Assembly (NCBI GenBank): GCA_040006675.1
Contig: JBDTWM010000056.1
Span: 1-17,620 of the forward strand
DNA: 17,620 bases
Source: Austwickia sp040006675
GTDB lineage: Bacteria > Actinomycetota > Actinomycetes > Actinomycetales > Dermatophilaceae
Direction: 5' to 3'
Below, piece by piece: positions 1 through 6,674 of this stretch. Made by a program: the position numbers and the translations under genes. How positions within the stretch are numbered: position 1 is the stretch's first letter; each line of letters starts with the position of its first letter. Below the pieces are notes generated by a model, which made no database searches, had not been told where the DNA came from, and worked only from the letters and a program-made list of their open reading frames with translations.

Positions 1-13
1 CGATCAAAAAAAT

Positions 14-38
14 GGCACGCTGTTGAGTTATCAAGAAT
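14..38 (-). promoter_or_regulatory. Conserved pre-16S rRNA leader with boxA-like antitermination element
   Basis: Read on the minus strand, this stretch contains GATAACTCAACAGCGTGCC, preceded by ATTCTT. It closely resembles the leader found shortly upstream of 16S rRNA genes in actinobacteria, where a boxA-like CTTTGAGAACTC block is followed by AACAGCGTGCC. A T-run on the minus strand follows (bases 6-12). The element implies that the 16S gene begins just beyond base 1 on the minus strand; no mature rRNA sequence is visible in the window. The likely role is Nus-factor antitermination and pre-rRNA processing. That role is inferred from the similarity, which I recognised by eye and not by alignment. 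Confidence 0.8.
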
Positions 39-137
39 CGGACACCGCTACCGGCACATGACCATTCGGCCAGACCTTCGTGATGCTTCTGTCGCTAGAC
101 GCGACCCTGACTGGGTGCGACTACCGACCAGCTCACC

Positions 138-167
138 AGCATAGCAGGCAAAACCCGTCTCGCGCAA
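138..167 (-). promoter_or_regulatory. Probable rrn promoter, proximal (P2)
   Basis: On the minus strand a -35 box TTGCGC (bases 167-162) is separated by 18 bp from a -10 box TATGCT (bases 143-138). Both fit the actinobacterial housekeeping sigma consensus (TTGAC-like, TAnnnT). The predicted start is near base 131, about 95 nt before the conserved pre-16S leader. No gene lies between this promoter and the window edge, so it most likely drives the rRNA operon outside the window. A 12-bp element with arms CTCAC and GTGAG (bases 188-199) sits about 20 bp upstream of the -35 box; its role is unknown. Confidence 0.65.
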
Positions 168-278
168 GGCGCTGTCCGGGATACTCACTCACGTGTGAGG
201 AGCGCCGACCCTGGTGGCATGTCGTCCGCGGAGGTTGTCCGCTGTGCGCGTCCGTTCCTCCTCGCGGCGACGAGCTCT

Positions 279-307
279 ACTGTAGGCACTTCCGCGAGCG
301 ACGCCAA
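279..307 (-). promoter_or_regulatory. Probable rrn promoter, distal (P1)
   Basis: On the minus strand TTGGCG (bases 307-302) is followed, after exactly 17 bp, by TACAGT (bases 284-279). This is a good match to the TTGACN / TAnnnT pattern of actinobacterial sigma-A promoters, with the start expected near base 272. It lies about 140 bp upstream of the second promoter and just after the end of tyrS. Two 8-bp direct repeats (CGCTGACC on the minus strand, bases 338-331 and 322-315) lie immediately upstream. Tandem promoters are common for rRNA operons. Confidence 0.55.
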
Positions 308-339
308 ATCCCCTGGTCAGCGAGTCTCCCGGTCAGCGT

Positions 340-353
340 CACCACGGCTGGTG
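340..353 (-). other. Short stem-loop downstream of tyrS
   Basis: CACCA and TGGTG form a perfect 5-bp stem with a 4-base loop, 17 bases after the tyrS stop codon. No run of T follows on the minus strand, so it does not qualify as a standard intrinsic terminator. It may be part of a weak or factor-dependent end of the tyrS transcript, or chance. No other terminator-like structure was seen between tyrS and the rrn promoters. Confidence 0.25.
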
Positions 354-369
354 CCCCAACGTCCCTGAC

Positions 370-1653
370 TCACAGTGTCCTCGCCAGGCGAGCGGCGGCC
401 AAGGACTTGCGACCCCTCTTCAAGACGGCCACGCTGCCGTGCAGGAAGCTGTCTACGCCGAGGGTCATGTCCGGATCGATCACCTTGACGTTGTTCAACG
501 ACACACCGCCTTCGCCGAGCACCCGCCGGGCCGCGTTGCGCGAGTCCGCCAGGCCGCTCGCGACCAGAGCGTCGACGATGTTCGCCCCCAATGGCACCGG
601 GCCCCCCGGCAGTTCTGCGGTCGCATCGCGCAGTGTCGAGGGGTCTAACGCTGAGAGGTCGCCCTTGCCGAACAGCGCGTCCGAGGCTGCCTGGACGGAC
701 TGCGTCGCTTCGCTCCCGTGCACCAACGTCGTGAAATCCGTCGCCAGCCGCTTCTGCGCTGCCCGGCGCCACGGCTCCTGCGCCACCTGCCGCTCCAGCT
801 CGCCGATCTCCTCTGGGCCTAGTTCCGTGAAGATTTTCAGCAGGGCGACAACCGAGGCATCTTCCATGTTGAGGAAGTATTGATAGAACGCGTACGGGCT
901 GGTCATGTCGGCGGACAACCAGATCGCGTTGCCCTCCGACTTGCCGAACTTCACGCCGGCCGCGTCGGTGAGCAGCGGCGACGTCACGGCATGTACCGAC
1001 ACGCCCTCCACGCGATGGATGAGATCCACCCCGGCCGTGAGGTTGCCCCACTGGTCCGAGCCCCCGATCTGCATCGTGCAGCCGTGGGTGCGGTACAGCT
1101 GCAGGAAGTCCATCGCCTGCAGCAGTTGATAGCTGAACTCCGTGTAACTGATGCCCTCCCGGCTCTCCAGCCGGGCAGCCACCGACTCCTTGCGCAGCAT
1201 CTGGTTCACGCGGAAGTGCTTTCCGATGTCGCGCAGGAAGTCCAACACGGACATGGGCGCGGTCCAGTCGAGGTTGTCCACGAGGATCGCCCGGTGGGCG
1301 CACGCGGGATCCGCCCCGTCGAAGTCCAGGAACGGCCGCACCAGCTCCTCGATGCGGGCCACGTTGTCCGCCGTCTGCTCCTTCGTCTTGAGAATCCGCT
1401 CACTCGTCGGCTTCGGATCCCCGATCTGTCCGGTCGAACCGCCGACCAGGCAGATGACCTTGTGACCGGATCGCTGCATCCGGCGCAAGCTCATGAGCTG
1501 CACGAAGTTGCCGAAGTGCAAGCTCGGCGCCGTCGGGTCGAACCCGCAGTAGATCGTGATCGGTCCGTCCGTGAGGGCCTGACGCAACGCCGCCTCATCG
1601 GTGGTCTGCGCCACCGCCCCGCGCCACTGCAGCTCGTCGAGGATGTCGGTCAC
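370..1653 (-). CDS. tyrS: Tyrosine--tRNA ligase (TyrRS)
   Basis: Cytoplasmic class I aminoacyl-tRNA synthetase that activates tyrosine with ATP and charges tRNA-Tyr. The 427-residue product has the usual length for a bacterial TyrRS. Visible motifs are the HIGH-type signature as HFGN (residues 46-49, within PTAPSLHFGN), the tyrosine-pocket segment QIGGSDQWGN (195-204), and the KMSKS-type loop as KFGKS (235-239). An S4-like RNA-binding domain ends the protein (roughly 360-425, with RRVLGEGGVSLNN). The GTG start is chosen because AAAGGAA lies 10 bp upstream (1664-1670) and the family N-terminus (TDILDELQWRG) begins there; a longer open frame to 1701 lacks such support. It follows mpg after 117 bp that contain a strong stem-loop. 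It is the last gene before the rRNA promoter region. Confidence 0.97.
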   Translation of the reverse strand: MTDILDELQWRGAVAQTTDEAALRQALTDGPITIYCGFDPTAPSLHFGNFVQLMSLRRMQRSGHKVICLVGGSTGQIGDPKPTSERILKTKEQTADNVARIEELVRPFLDFDGADPACAHRAILVDNLDWTAPMSVLDFLRDIGKHFRVNQMLRKESVAARLESREGISYTEFSYQLLQAMDFLQLYRTHGCTMQIGGSDQWGNLTAGVDLIHRVEGVSVHAVTSPLLTDAAGVKFGKSEGNAIWLSADMTSPYAFYQYFLNMEDASVVALLKIFTELGPEEIGELERQVAQEPWRRAAQKRLATDFTTLVHGSEATQSVQAASDALFGKGDLSALDPSTLRDATAELPGGPVPLGANIVDALVASGLADSRNAARRVLGEGGVSLNNVKVIDPDMTLGVDSFLHGSVAVLKRGRKSLAAARLARTL

Positions 1654-1717
1654 GATCGATGGTTTCCTTTCGCGCGGGCCCGTCGGTGGTCGCCGCAGCA
1701 CGAGCCGCGGATGTACG

Positions 1718-1765
1718 GGCGTGGCCCCCGTCAGGCTCGGGAGACCGGAACTAGCCTGCCACGCC
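1718..1765 (-). repeat. Imperfect inverted repeat / stem-loop between mpg and tyrS
   Basis: On the minus strand the RNA would begin 5 bases after the mpg stop codon. GGCGTGG (1765-1759) pairs with CCACGCC (1724-1718), and CAGGCT (1758-1753) pairs with AGCCTG (1737-1732), with a 7-base bulge on the 3' side. A further CGG/CCG mini-stem around TCTC can form inside the loop. That gives about 13 outer base pairs, more than most intergenic inverted repeats here. No T-run follows, so it may be a non-canonical terminator of the arg-mpg transcript, an RNA-stability element, or a control element for tyrS. No tyrosine T-box features were recognised. Confidence 0.55.
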
Positions 1766-1770
1766 GCCTA

Positions 1771-2394
1771 TCACCCCGACCGCTGCCTCGTACGCGGCAC
1801 GCCGGCGCGATACACCGACACGGTCGGTTCTGCATCGAGCCAGAATCGCCAGGGATATCCCACCCCATCGCCGCCGGGTCCGGACACGCCCACGCGCGGA
1901 CCGGTGCGGATACGCGTGGGATCGACGTCCTCATCGCCTGCCGCGAACGCGGTGCCCGCGTCGCCGGTACACACGTCAAGACCGTTCTCCTCACGTTTGA
2001 GACCCATCGTGCGCGTGAGGCGAGCCGGGCCGCGGGCCCAGTCGCGTGGGCGGATCCCTGGCCGCCGAGCGGCGGCGATCTCACGTCCCCCCACGACCTC
2101 ACCTGCCCGGAGCAGCACCGCCGACGCCACCCCCTCCCGGCCAGTCACGACGTTGGCGCAGAAGTGCATACCGTAGGTGAAGTACACGTAAAGATGTCCG
2201 GGCGGCCCGAACATGACCGCCGTCCGCGCGGTACGCCCTCGATACGCGTGGGAGGCCGGATCATTCTCACCGTCGTACGCTTCTACTTCCGTGATCCTCA
2301 GCGCCACTCCCCCGTACGAGAAGATGCGACCGAGCAGATCCGGCGCCACCTGCAGCACCGTCCGCGCCATGAAGGACCGAGGCAGCGGGGTCAC
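1771..2394 (-). CDS. mpg: 3-methyladenine DNA glycosylase (AAG/MPG family)
   Basis: Base-excision repair enzyme of the AAG/MPG fold, expected to remove alkylated purines such as 3-methyladenine and ethenoadenine from DNA. The 207 residues fit the bacterial family (about 190-215). The N-terminal half holds the family core TEVEAYDGENDPASHAYRG (residues 35-53). By position against human AAG, E38 is the catalytic glutamate, Y40 the stacking tyrosine, and H49 corresponds to His136. RTAVMFGPPGHLYVYF and the YGMHFCANV segment follow, as usual. The GTG start overlaps the argH stop by 4 bases (GTGA), so translation is probably coupled to argH. No clear Shine-Dalgarno is visible, and an ATG eight codons inside is an alternative. 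Placement beside argH and tyrS resembles what I recall of other actinobacteria. Confidence 0.93.
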   Translation of the reverse strand: MTPLPRSFMARTVLQVAPDLLGRIFSYGGVALRITEVEAYDGENDPASHAYRGRTARTAVMFGPPGHLYVYFTYGMHFCANVVTGREGVASAVLLRAGEVVGGREIAAARRPGIRPRDWARGPARLTRTMGLKREENGLDVCTGDAGTAFAAGDEDVDPTRIRTGPRVGVSGPGGDGVGYPWRFWLDAEPTVSVYRAGVPRTRQRSG

Positions 2395-3848
2395 CGGATG
2401 CGTATCGGGGAGGACGCCCAGGTGCGGGCCGCCGCCGACGCCTCCCGCGCCGCAGCCCGCTGCTCGGCCACCCGGACCGGTGCCGTCCCGCCTTTGGCGG
2501 ACCGGGAGCTCAGCGAGCCCCCCACCGACAGCACCGAACGCACGCCGGGAGTCAGCGCCGGCGAGATTCCCGCAAGATCGGCATCACTCAGCTCCCACAG
2601 CTCGATCTCACGTTGCTCACACGCCCGCACGCACGCGCCGGCGACCTCGTGGGCGCTGCGGAACGGGACGTCCTGCCGCACGAGCCATTCCGCCACATCC
2701 GTCGCCAGCGAGAATCCCTGCGGCGCGAGTTCTGCCAGCCGATTCGTGTGGAAGACCATCGTCGCGATCATCCCGGCGACCGCGGGGAGCAGCACCTCGA
2801 GCGTGTCGACCGCATCGAAGACGGGCTCCTTGTCCTCCTGCAGGTCCCGGTTGTACGCCAACGGCAACCCCTTGAGGGTCGTCAGCAGGCCGGTCAGATC
2901 GCCGACGAGCCGCCCGGCCTTACCCCGAGCTAGCTCGGCGACGTCTGGGTTCTTCTTCTGCGGCATGATGCTCGACCCGGTGGAGTAGGCATCGTCCAGC
3001 GTCACGAACCCGAACTCTTTGGTGGCCCAGAGGCACACCTCCTCGGCGAAGCGCGACACATCGACCGCGACCATGGCTGCCACGAAAGCGAACTCGGCCG
3101 CGAAGTCGCGGCTGGCCGTGCCGTCGATCGAGTTCTCGCACGCCGAGTCGAACCCGAGATCCGCCGCGACCGCCTCCGGGTCGAGCCCCAGAGACGAGCC
3201 GGCGAGCGCCCCCGATCCGTACGGGCTCACCGCCGCCCGCGCGTCCCAGTCGCGCCAGCGATCCACGTCGCGCAGGAGCGCCCACGCGTGCGCCAGCAGA
3301 TGATGGGCCAGCAGCACCGGCTGCGCGTGCTGCAGGTGCGTGCGCCCGGGCATCGGCGCCTCCGGGTGCGCGTCGGCCTGATCGATCAGCGCGTCGACCG
3401 TATCCAGGACGAGCCCGGCACACAGCCGGGCATGATCGCGCAGGTACATCCGCAACAGCGTCGCCACCTGGTCGTTGCGCGACCGCCCCGCCCGCAGCCG
3501 CCCCCCGACCTCGGCGCCCGCCCGTTCGATGAGACCCCGTTCCAGGGCGGTATGCACGTCCTCGTCGTCCTGCCCGGGCGTCAACGCGCCCGACGCGACA
3601 TCGTCACCCAGCACCGCCAACGCGTCGAGCATCGTCTGCAGGGTCGCCCCGTCGAGGAGGCCGGCTTGGTGCAGCACACGCGCGTGGGCCCGCGAACCGG
3701 CGAGGTCGTACGGCGCGAGCCGCCAATCGAACTGGGTGGACTTGCTCAGCGCGGCCAGGGCGTCGGCGGGACCGCCGGCGAACCGCCCTCCCCATAGCGC
3801 GAGCGGGCGATCGCTCGCTGACCGGTCGGTGGCTGGCTGGTCGCTCAC
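2391..3848 (-). CDS. argH: Argininosuccinate lyase
   Basis: Last step of arginine synthesis: cleaves argininosuccinate to arginine and fumarate. It belongs to the fumarase/aspartase superfamily and acts as a cytoplasmic homotetramer. The 485-residue product carries GRSRNDQ near residue 121, THLQHAQP (170-177) with the active-site histidine region, and the superfamily signature GSSIMPQKKNPD (291-302), whose flexible loop bears the catalytic serine. The family is usually 460-480 residues; the extra length is a short N-terminal leader and a basic C-terminal tail ending SSPIRIR. The GTG start has GAAAGGA 6 bp upstream. It is separated from argR by 99 bp, unlike the tight spacing of the other arg genes, and argG, the gene often found next to argH, is not present. 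Its stop overlaps mpg. Confidence 0.97.
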   Translation of the reverse strand: MSDQPATDRSASDRPLALWGGRFAGGPADALAALSKSTQFDWRLAPYDLAGSRAHARVLHQAGLLDGATLQTMLDALAVLGDDVASGALTPGQDDEDVHTALERGLIERAGAEVGGRLRAGRSRNDQVATLLRMYLRDHARLCAGLVLDTVDALIDQADAHPEAPMPGRTHLQHAQPVLLAHHLLAHAWALLRDVDRWRDWDARAAVSPYGSGALAGSSLGLDPEAVAADLGFDSACENSIDGTASRDFAAEFAFVAAMVAVDVSRFAEEVCLWATKEFGFVTLDDAYSTGSSIMPQKKNPDVAELARGKAGRLVGDLTGLLTTLKGLPLAYNRDLQEDKEPVFDAVDTLEVLLPAVAGMIATMVFHTNRLAELAPQGFSLATDVAEWLVRQDVPFRSAHEVAGACVRACEQREIELWELSDADLAGISPALTPGVRSVLSVGGSLSSRSAKGGTAPVRVAEQRAAAREASAAARTWASSPIRIR

Positions 3849-3947
3849 CGGCGTCCTTTCGTCGAGTTCGGCTGATCGTGCGCGGCGTCCCCCGACCCGC
3901 GGGCATGCGCCTTCGAGCAGGCTACGGGGCTGTCACGGGTCTCGGGC

Positions 3948-4451
3948 TCAGTCGGCGCTCCCCGAGGCAAGCGCCAGCAGCCGCTCGGCCACGAGCTGCC
4001 CACCACCCACGTGCGAGGTGATGACGAGGACGGTGTCGTCGCCCGCGATCGTGCCGACGATGTCCTCGTCGTCGGTGCGATCCAGCGCAGAGGCCAGGTA
4101 GTTGGCGGCGCCCGGCGGGGTGCGCAGCACGACGAGGTTCGCCGACGCCGTGGCGGTGACCAGCAGGTCCTCGCAGAGTCGACGTAGTCGTGCCGCCACT
4201 TCCTCGGGGGTGTCCGCGGCGCGCAACGATCGGTCGCCCCCCTCCCCGCGTACGGCGTAGACCAGCGCTCCCCCCAGCCGGATCTTGACCGCGCCGATCT
4301 CCACCAGGTCGCGGGACAGGGTCGCTTGCGTCACCTCGTACCCGTCTTGCGCGAGGAGCTCCAGCAGTTGGCCCTGGTTGCGGACCGGAACGCGCGCGAG
4401 GATCTGGACGATCCGGTGGTGACGGGCCATCCGCGAGTGGACGAGGGTCAC
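3948..4451 (-). CDS. argR: Arginine repressor ArgR
   Basis: Arginine-responsive hexameric transcription regulator that represses arginine biosynthesis when arginine is plentiful. The 167-residue product shows the two expected domains. An N-terminal winged helix (about 8-70) carries the recognition-helix segment TQATLSRDL (41-49). A C-terminal oligomerisation and arginine-binding domain (about 85-160) carries GAANYLASALD (114-124) and GTIAGDDT (133-140), which hold the conserved aspartates that contact arginine. The GTG start has GAGGGAG about 8 bp upstream; an ATG at codon 8 is a weaker alternative. It follows argF after 16 bp, so it is co-transcribed with the genes it should control, giving a feedback loop. 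Likely binding sites lie before argC, but none was proven. Confidence 0.96.
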   Translation of the reverse strand: MTLVHSRMARHHRIVQILARVPVRNQGQLLELLAQDGYEVTQATLSRDLVEIGAVKIRLGGALVYAVRGEGGDRSLRAADTPEEVAARLRRLCEDLLVTATASANLVVLRTPPGAANYLASALDRTDDEDIVGTIAGDDTVLVITSHVGGGQLVAERLLALASGSAD

Positions 4452-4467
4452 GGTCGCATCTCCCTCT

Positions 4468-5424
4468 TCAGGCGGGCCCCCGCGCGCCCGTGCCGGCGTT
4501 CACGAGGAACTCCATGAGCGCCTTTTGGGCGTGCAGCCGGTTCTCGGATTCGTCCCACACCACGGAGCGTTCACCGTCGATTACGTCAGTCGTCACCTCG
4601 TACCCGCGGTACGCGGGCAGGCAATGCAGGAACACCGCACCCGGGTGCGCCGCCGCCATCAGACCGGCCGTCACCTGGTATTGCACGAACGGGTTGGCGG
4701 CGCCCTGGCGCGCCTCGCGCTCTCCTTCCTTGCCCATCGAGACCCACGTGTCCGTCGCCACGGCGTCCGCGTCGACGACGGCCTCGACGGCGTCGTGCAC
4801 GAATTCCACCGTCCCGCCCGTCTCGACGCCGATCTCACGCGCCCGAGCGACGACATCGACGTTGGGCGAGAACGCCTCGGGTCCCGATATCCTCACGTGC
4901 ATCCCGGCGGTCACCCCTCCCAGGACGTAGCTATTGGCCATGTTGTTGGCGGCGTCGCCGAGGTAGACCAGCGTCCGACCGACGGTGTCGCCGACATGTT
5001 CTCTGATGGTCTGCAGGTCGGCGAGGATCTGACAGGGATGGAACTGGTCGGTCAGGGCATTGACGACCGGCACCGTGCAGTGGGCGGCCATCTCCTCGAT
5101 CCGCTCCTGCCCGTGCGTCCGCCACACGACGGCGGAGACCTGGCGGGTGAGCACCCTGGCCGTGTCGCCGATCGACTCGCGTACTCCGATCTGCGCGAGG
5201 TTGCCGTCGACAACGAACGGGAACCCACCCAGCTCGGCGATACCGGCCATGAACGACACCTGCGTGCGCAGCGTCGGCTTGTCGAAGATCACCGCGACGG
5301 CCTGCGGACCCTCGAAGGGTCGTGCGCCGAAACGGTCCTTCTTGAGGACCATGGCCCGCTCGATCACCTGGGTCTGCTCGGCCGGCGTGAGATCGTCGTC
5401 GCGCAGGAAATGGCGCACCGTCAT
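4468..5424 (-). CDS. argF: Ornithine carbamoyltransferase
   Basis: Transfers the carbamoyl group from carbamoyl phosphate to ornithine, forming citrulline. The 318-residue protein has both domains: the N-terminal carbamoyl-phosphate domain (to about 140) with HPCQ (129-132), and the C-terminal ornithine domain with HCLPA (267-271, containing the catalytic cysteine C268). The carbamoyl-phosphate loop, STRTR in many family members, reads PTLRTQ here (50-55). The rest of the protein is typical, so I keep the ornithine call, but the loop is listed as a finding. The ATG overlaps the argD stop as ATGA, with AAGGAA a few bases upstream. It sits between argD and argR, which supports an anabolic role over the catabolic arginine deiminase form. 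Confidence 0.94.
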   Translation of the reverse strand: MTVRHFLRDDDLTPAEQTQVIERAMVLKKDRFGARPFEGPQAVAVIFDKPTLRTQVSFMAGIAELGGFPFVVDGNLAQIGVRESIGDTARVLTRQVSAVVWRTHGQERIEEMAAHCTVPVVNALTDQFHPCQILADLQTIREHVGDTVGRTLVYLGDAANNMANSYVLGGVTAGMHVRISGPEAFSPNVDVVARAREIGVETGGTVEFVHDAVEAVVDADAVATDTWVSMGKEGEREARQGAANPFVQYQVTAGLMAAAHPGAVFLHCLPAYRGYEVTTDVIDGERSVVWDESENRLHAQKALMEFLVNAGTGARGPA

Positions 5425-6674
5425 GGCAGTTCCTTGGGGTGCGACGAGGTGTTCTTCTGGTCCTGGCCGGGAGCATCGAGATGCGAATGGAGCGACTGCA
5501 CGAATCGGTCGACCTGCTCAGCGGTCAGGATCAGCGGGGGCACGAGCCGCAGGGTGCGCGGGTTGGGCGCGTTCACGATGATGCCGTCAGCGAGAAGGGC
5601 GGCGGCCAGCTCCGGGGCGCGGTCGTCCGTCAGGCCGATGCCGAGAAGCAAGCCCCTTCCCCGGACCTCGGCGATCCCAGGGTGGCTCAGTCCAAGGACC
5701 GCTCCGCGAATCTTCTCACCGATTTGCATGGCGTTGTCCATGAGGTGATCGGTCTCGATCGTGCGAAGCACCGCGAGCGCGGCGGCGCAGGCGAGCGGGT
5801 TGCCCCCGAAGGTCGACCCGTGCTGCCCTGCTGCGAGCAGGCCGGTCACCTGCGGACCGTACGTCATGAGCGCGCCGATCGGCACGCCGCCGGCGAGCCC
5901 TTTGGCCAGGGTCATCGCGTCGGGTTGGATCCCCGACGGCTGATGCGCGAACCACGAACCGGTGCGTGCCACGCCCGTTTGCACCTCGTCGAAGACGAGC
6001 AGCGCATCGTGCGCGGTGCACAGCTCGCGGGCGGAGCGCAGGTACGCCACGCTCGCCGGGATCACGCCCGCCTCGCCCTGGACAGGCTCCAGGAAGAGGG
6101 CGGCGATCTCGCCCCCAGCGTCTGCGAAGACAGCCTCCAGCGCGGGGATGTCGTCGTAGGCCAGGAAGGTGACGTCGCCGATGAGGGGGGCGAAGGGTTC
6201 GCGGTAGGCCTCCTTGTGGGTCAGCGCGAGGGCGCCGGTGGAGCGACCGTGGAAACCGCCCTGCGCGGCGATCAGGCGCCGCCGCCCGGTGCGGCGACTC
6301 AACTTCACCGCCGCCTCGGTCGCCTCGGTCCCGGAGTTGGTGAAGAACACCGCGGACCCCTGGGGGGCCTGCGCCAGGGTCAGGAGCTTCTCCGCCAACT
6401 CCACCTGGGCCGGCGTCGTGAAGAAGTTCGACACGTGCAGTGCGCGGCCGGCCTGCTCCGTGATGGCCGCAACGAGGGCCGGGTGGGCGTGCCCGAGGGC
6501 GTTGACGGCGATCCCGCCGAGCAGATCGAGGTAAGAACGGCCGTCGGCGTCGTACACCTCACAGCCCTGGCCGTGCGTGAGCACGAGCTGCGGTGTGCCG
6601 AAGACCTGCAGCAGCGCGTGACCGTACCGATCGAGGTAATCGGCCTGGGCGCCGTGGACGGTGTCTTCGCTCAT
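5421..6674 (-). CDS. argD: Acetylornithine aminotransferase
   Basis: PLP-dependent class III aminotransferase that converts N-acetylglutamate semialdehyde to N2-acetylornithine with glutamate as amino donor. The 417-residue product contains NSGTEATEAAVK (113-124), which helps bind the PLP phosphate, FHGRSTGAL (141-149), the DEVQTG stretch (229-234) with the aspartate that contacts the pyridine nitrogen, and the Schiff-base lysine K258 in TLAKGLAGGVPIGA. The open frame continues upstream without a stop, but the ATG at 6674 is chosen because it has GGAGG 6 bp upstream, overlaps the argB stop as ATGA, and gives the normal family N-terminus. Members of this family may also act on succinyl-diaminopimelate. 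Confidence 0.96.
   Translation of the reverse strand: MSEDTVHGAQADYLDRYGHALLQVFGTPQLVLTHGQGCEVYDADGRSYLDLLGGIAVNALGHAHPALVAAITEQAGRALHVSNFFTTPAQVELAEKLLTLAQAPQGSAVFFTNSGTEATEAAVKLSRRTGRRRLIAAQGGFHGRSTGALALTHKEAYREPFAPLIGDVTFLAYDDIPALEAVFADAGGEIAALFLEPVQGEAGVIPASVAYLRSARELCTAHDALLVFDEVQTGVARTGSWFAHQPSGIQPDAMTLAKGLAGGVPIGALMTYGPQVTGLLAAGQHGSTFGGNPLACAAALAVLRTIETDHLMDNAMQIGEKIRGAVLGLSHPGIAEVRGRGLLLGIGLTDDRAPELAAALLADGIIVNAPNPRTLRLVPPLILTAEQVDRFVQSLHSHLDAPGQDQKNTSSHPKELP

Noticed and set aside
188..199. CTCAC/GTGAG inverted repeat upstream of the proximal rrn promoter as an operator
   Set aside because: It has arms of only five bases and there is no second copy or known regulator match; it is noted in the promoter entry but not called.
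80..883. A plus-strand open frame starting in the rrn promoter region
   Set aside because: It crosses into the antisense of tyrS, is Ser/Arg/Pro-rich and has no homology I recognise; the first 300 bases are better explained as rRNA promoters.
880..2988. A 702-codon plus-strand open frame
   Set aside because: It lies opposite tyrS, mpg and part of argH, its translation is Arg/His-rich without any domain, and long antisense frames are expected at this GC content.
3896..3903. CCCGCGGG palindrome between argR and argH as a regulatory site
   Set aside because: Eight-base GC palindromes are frequent at this composition, and it does not resemble an AT-rich ArgR site.
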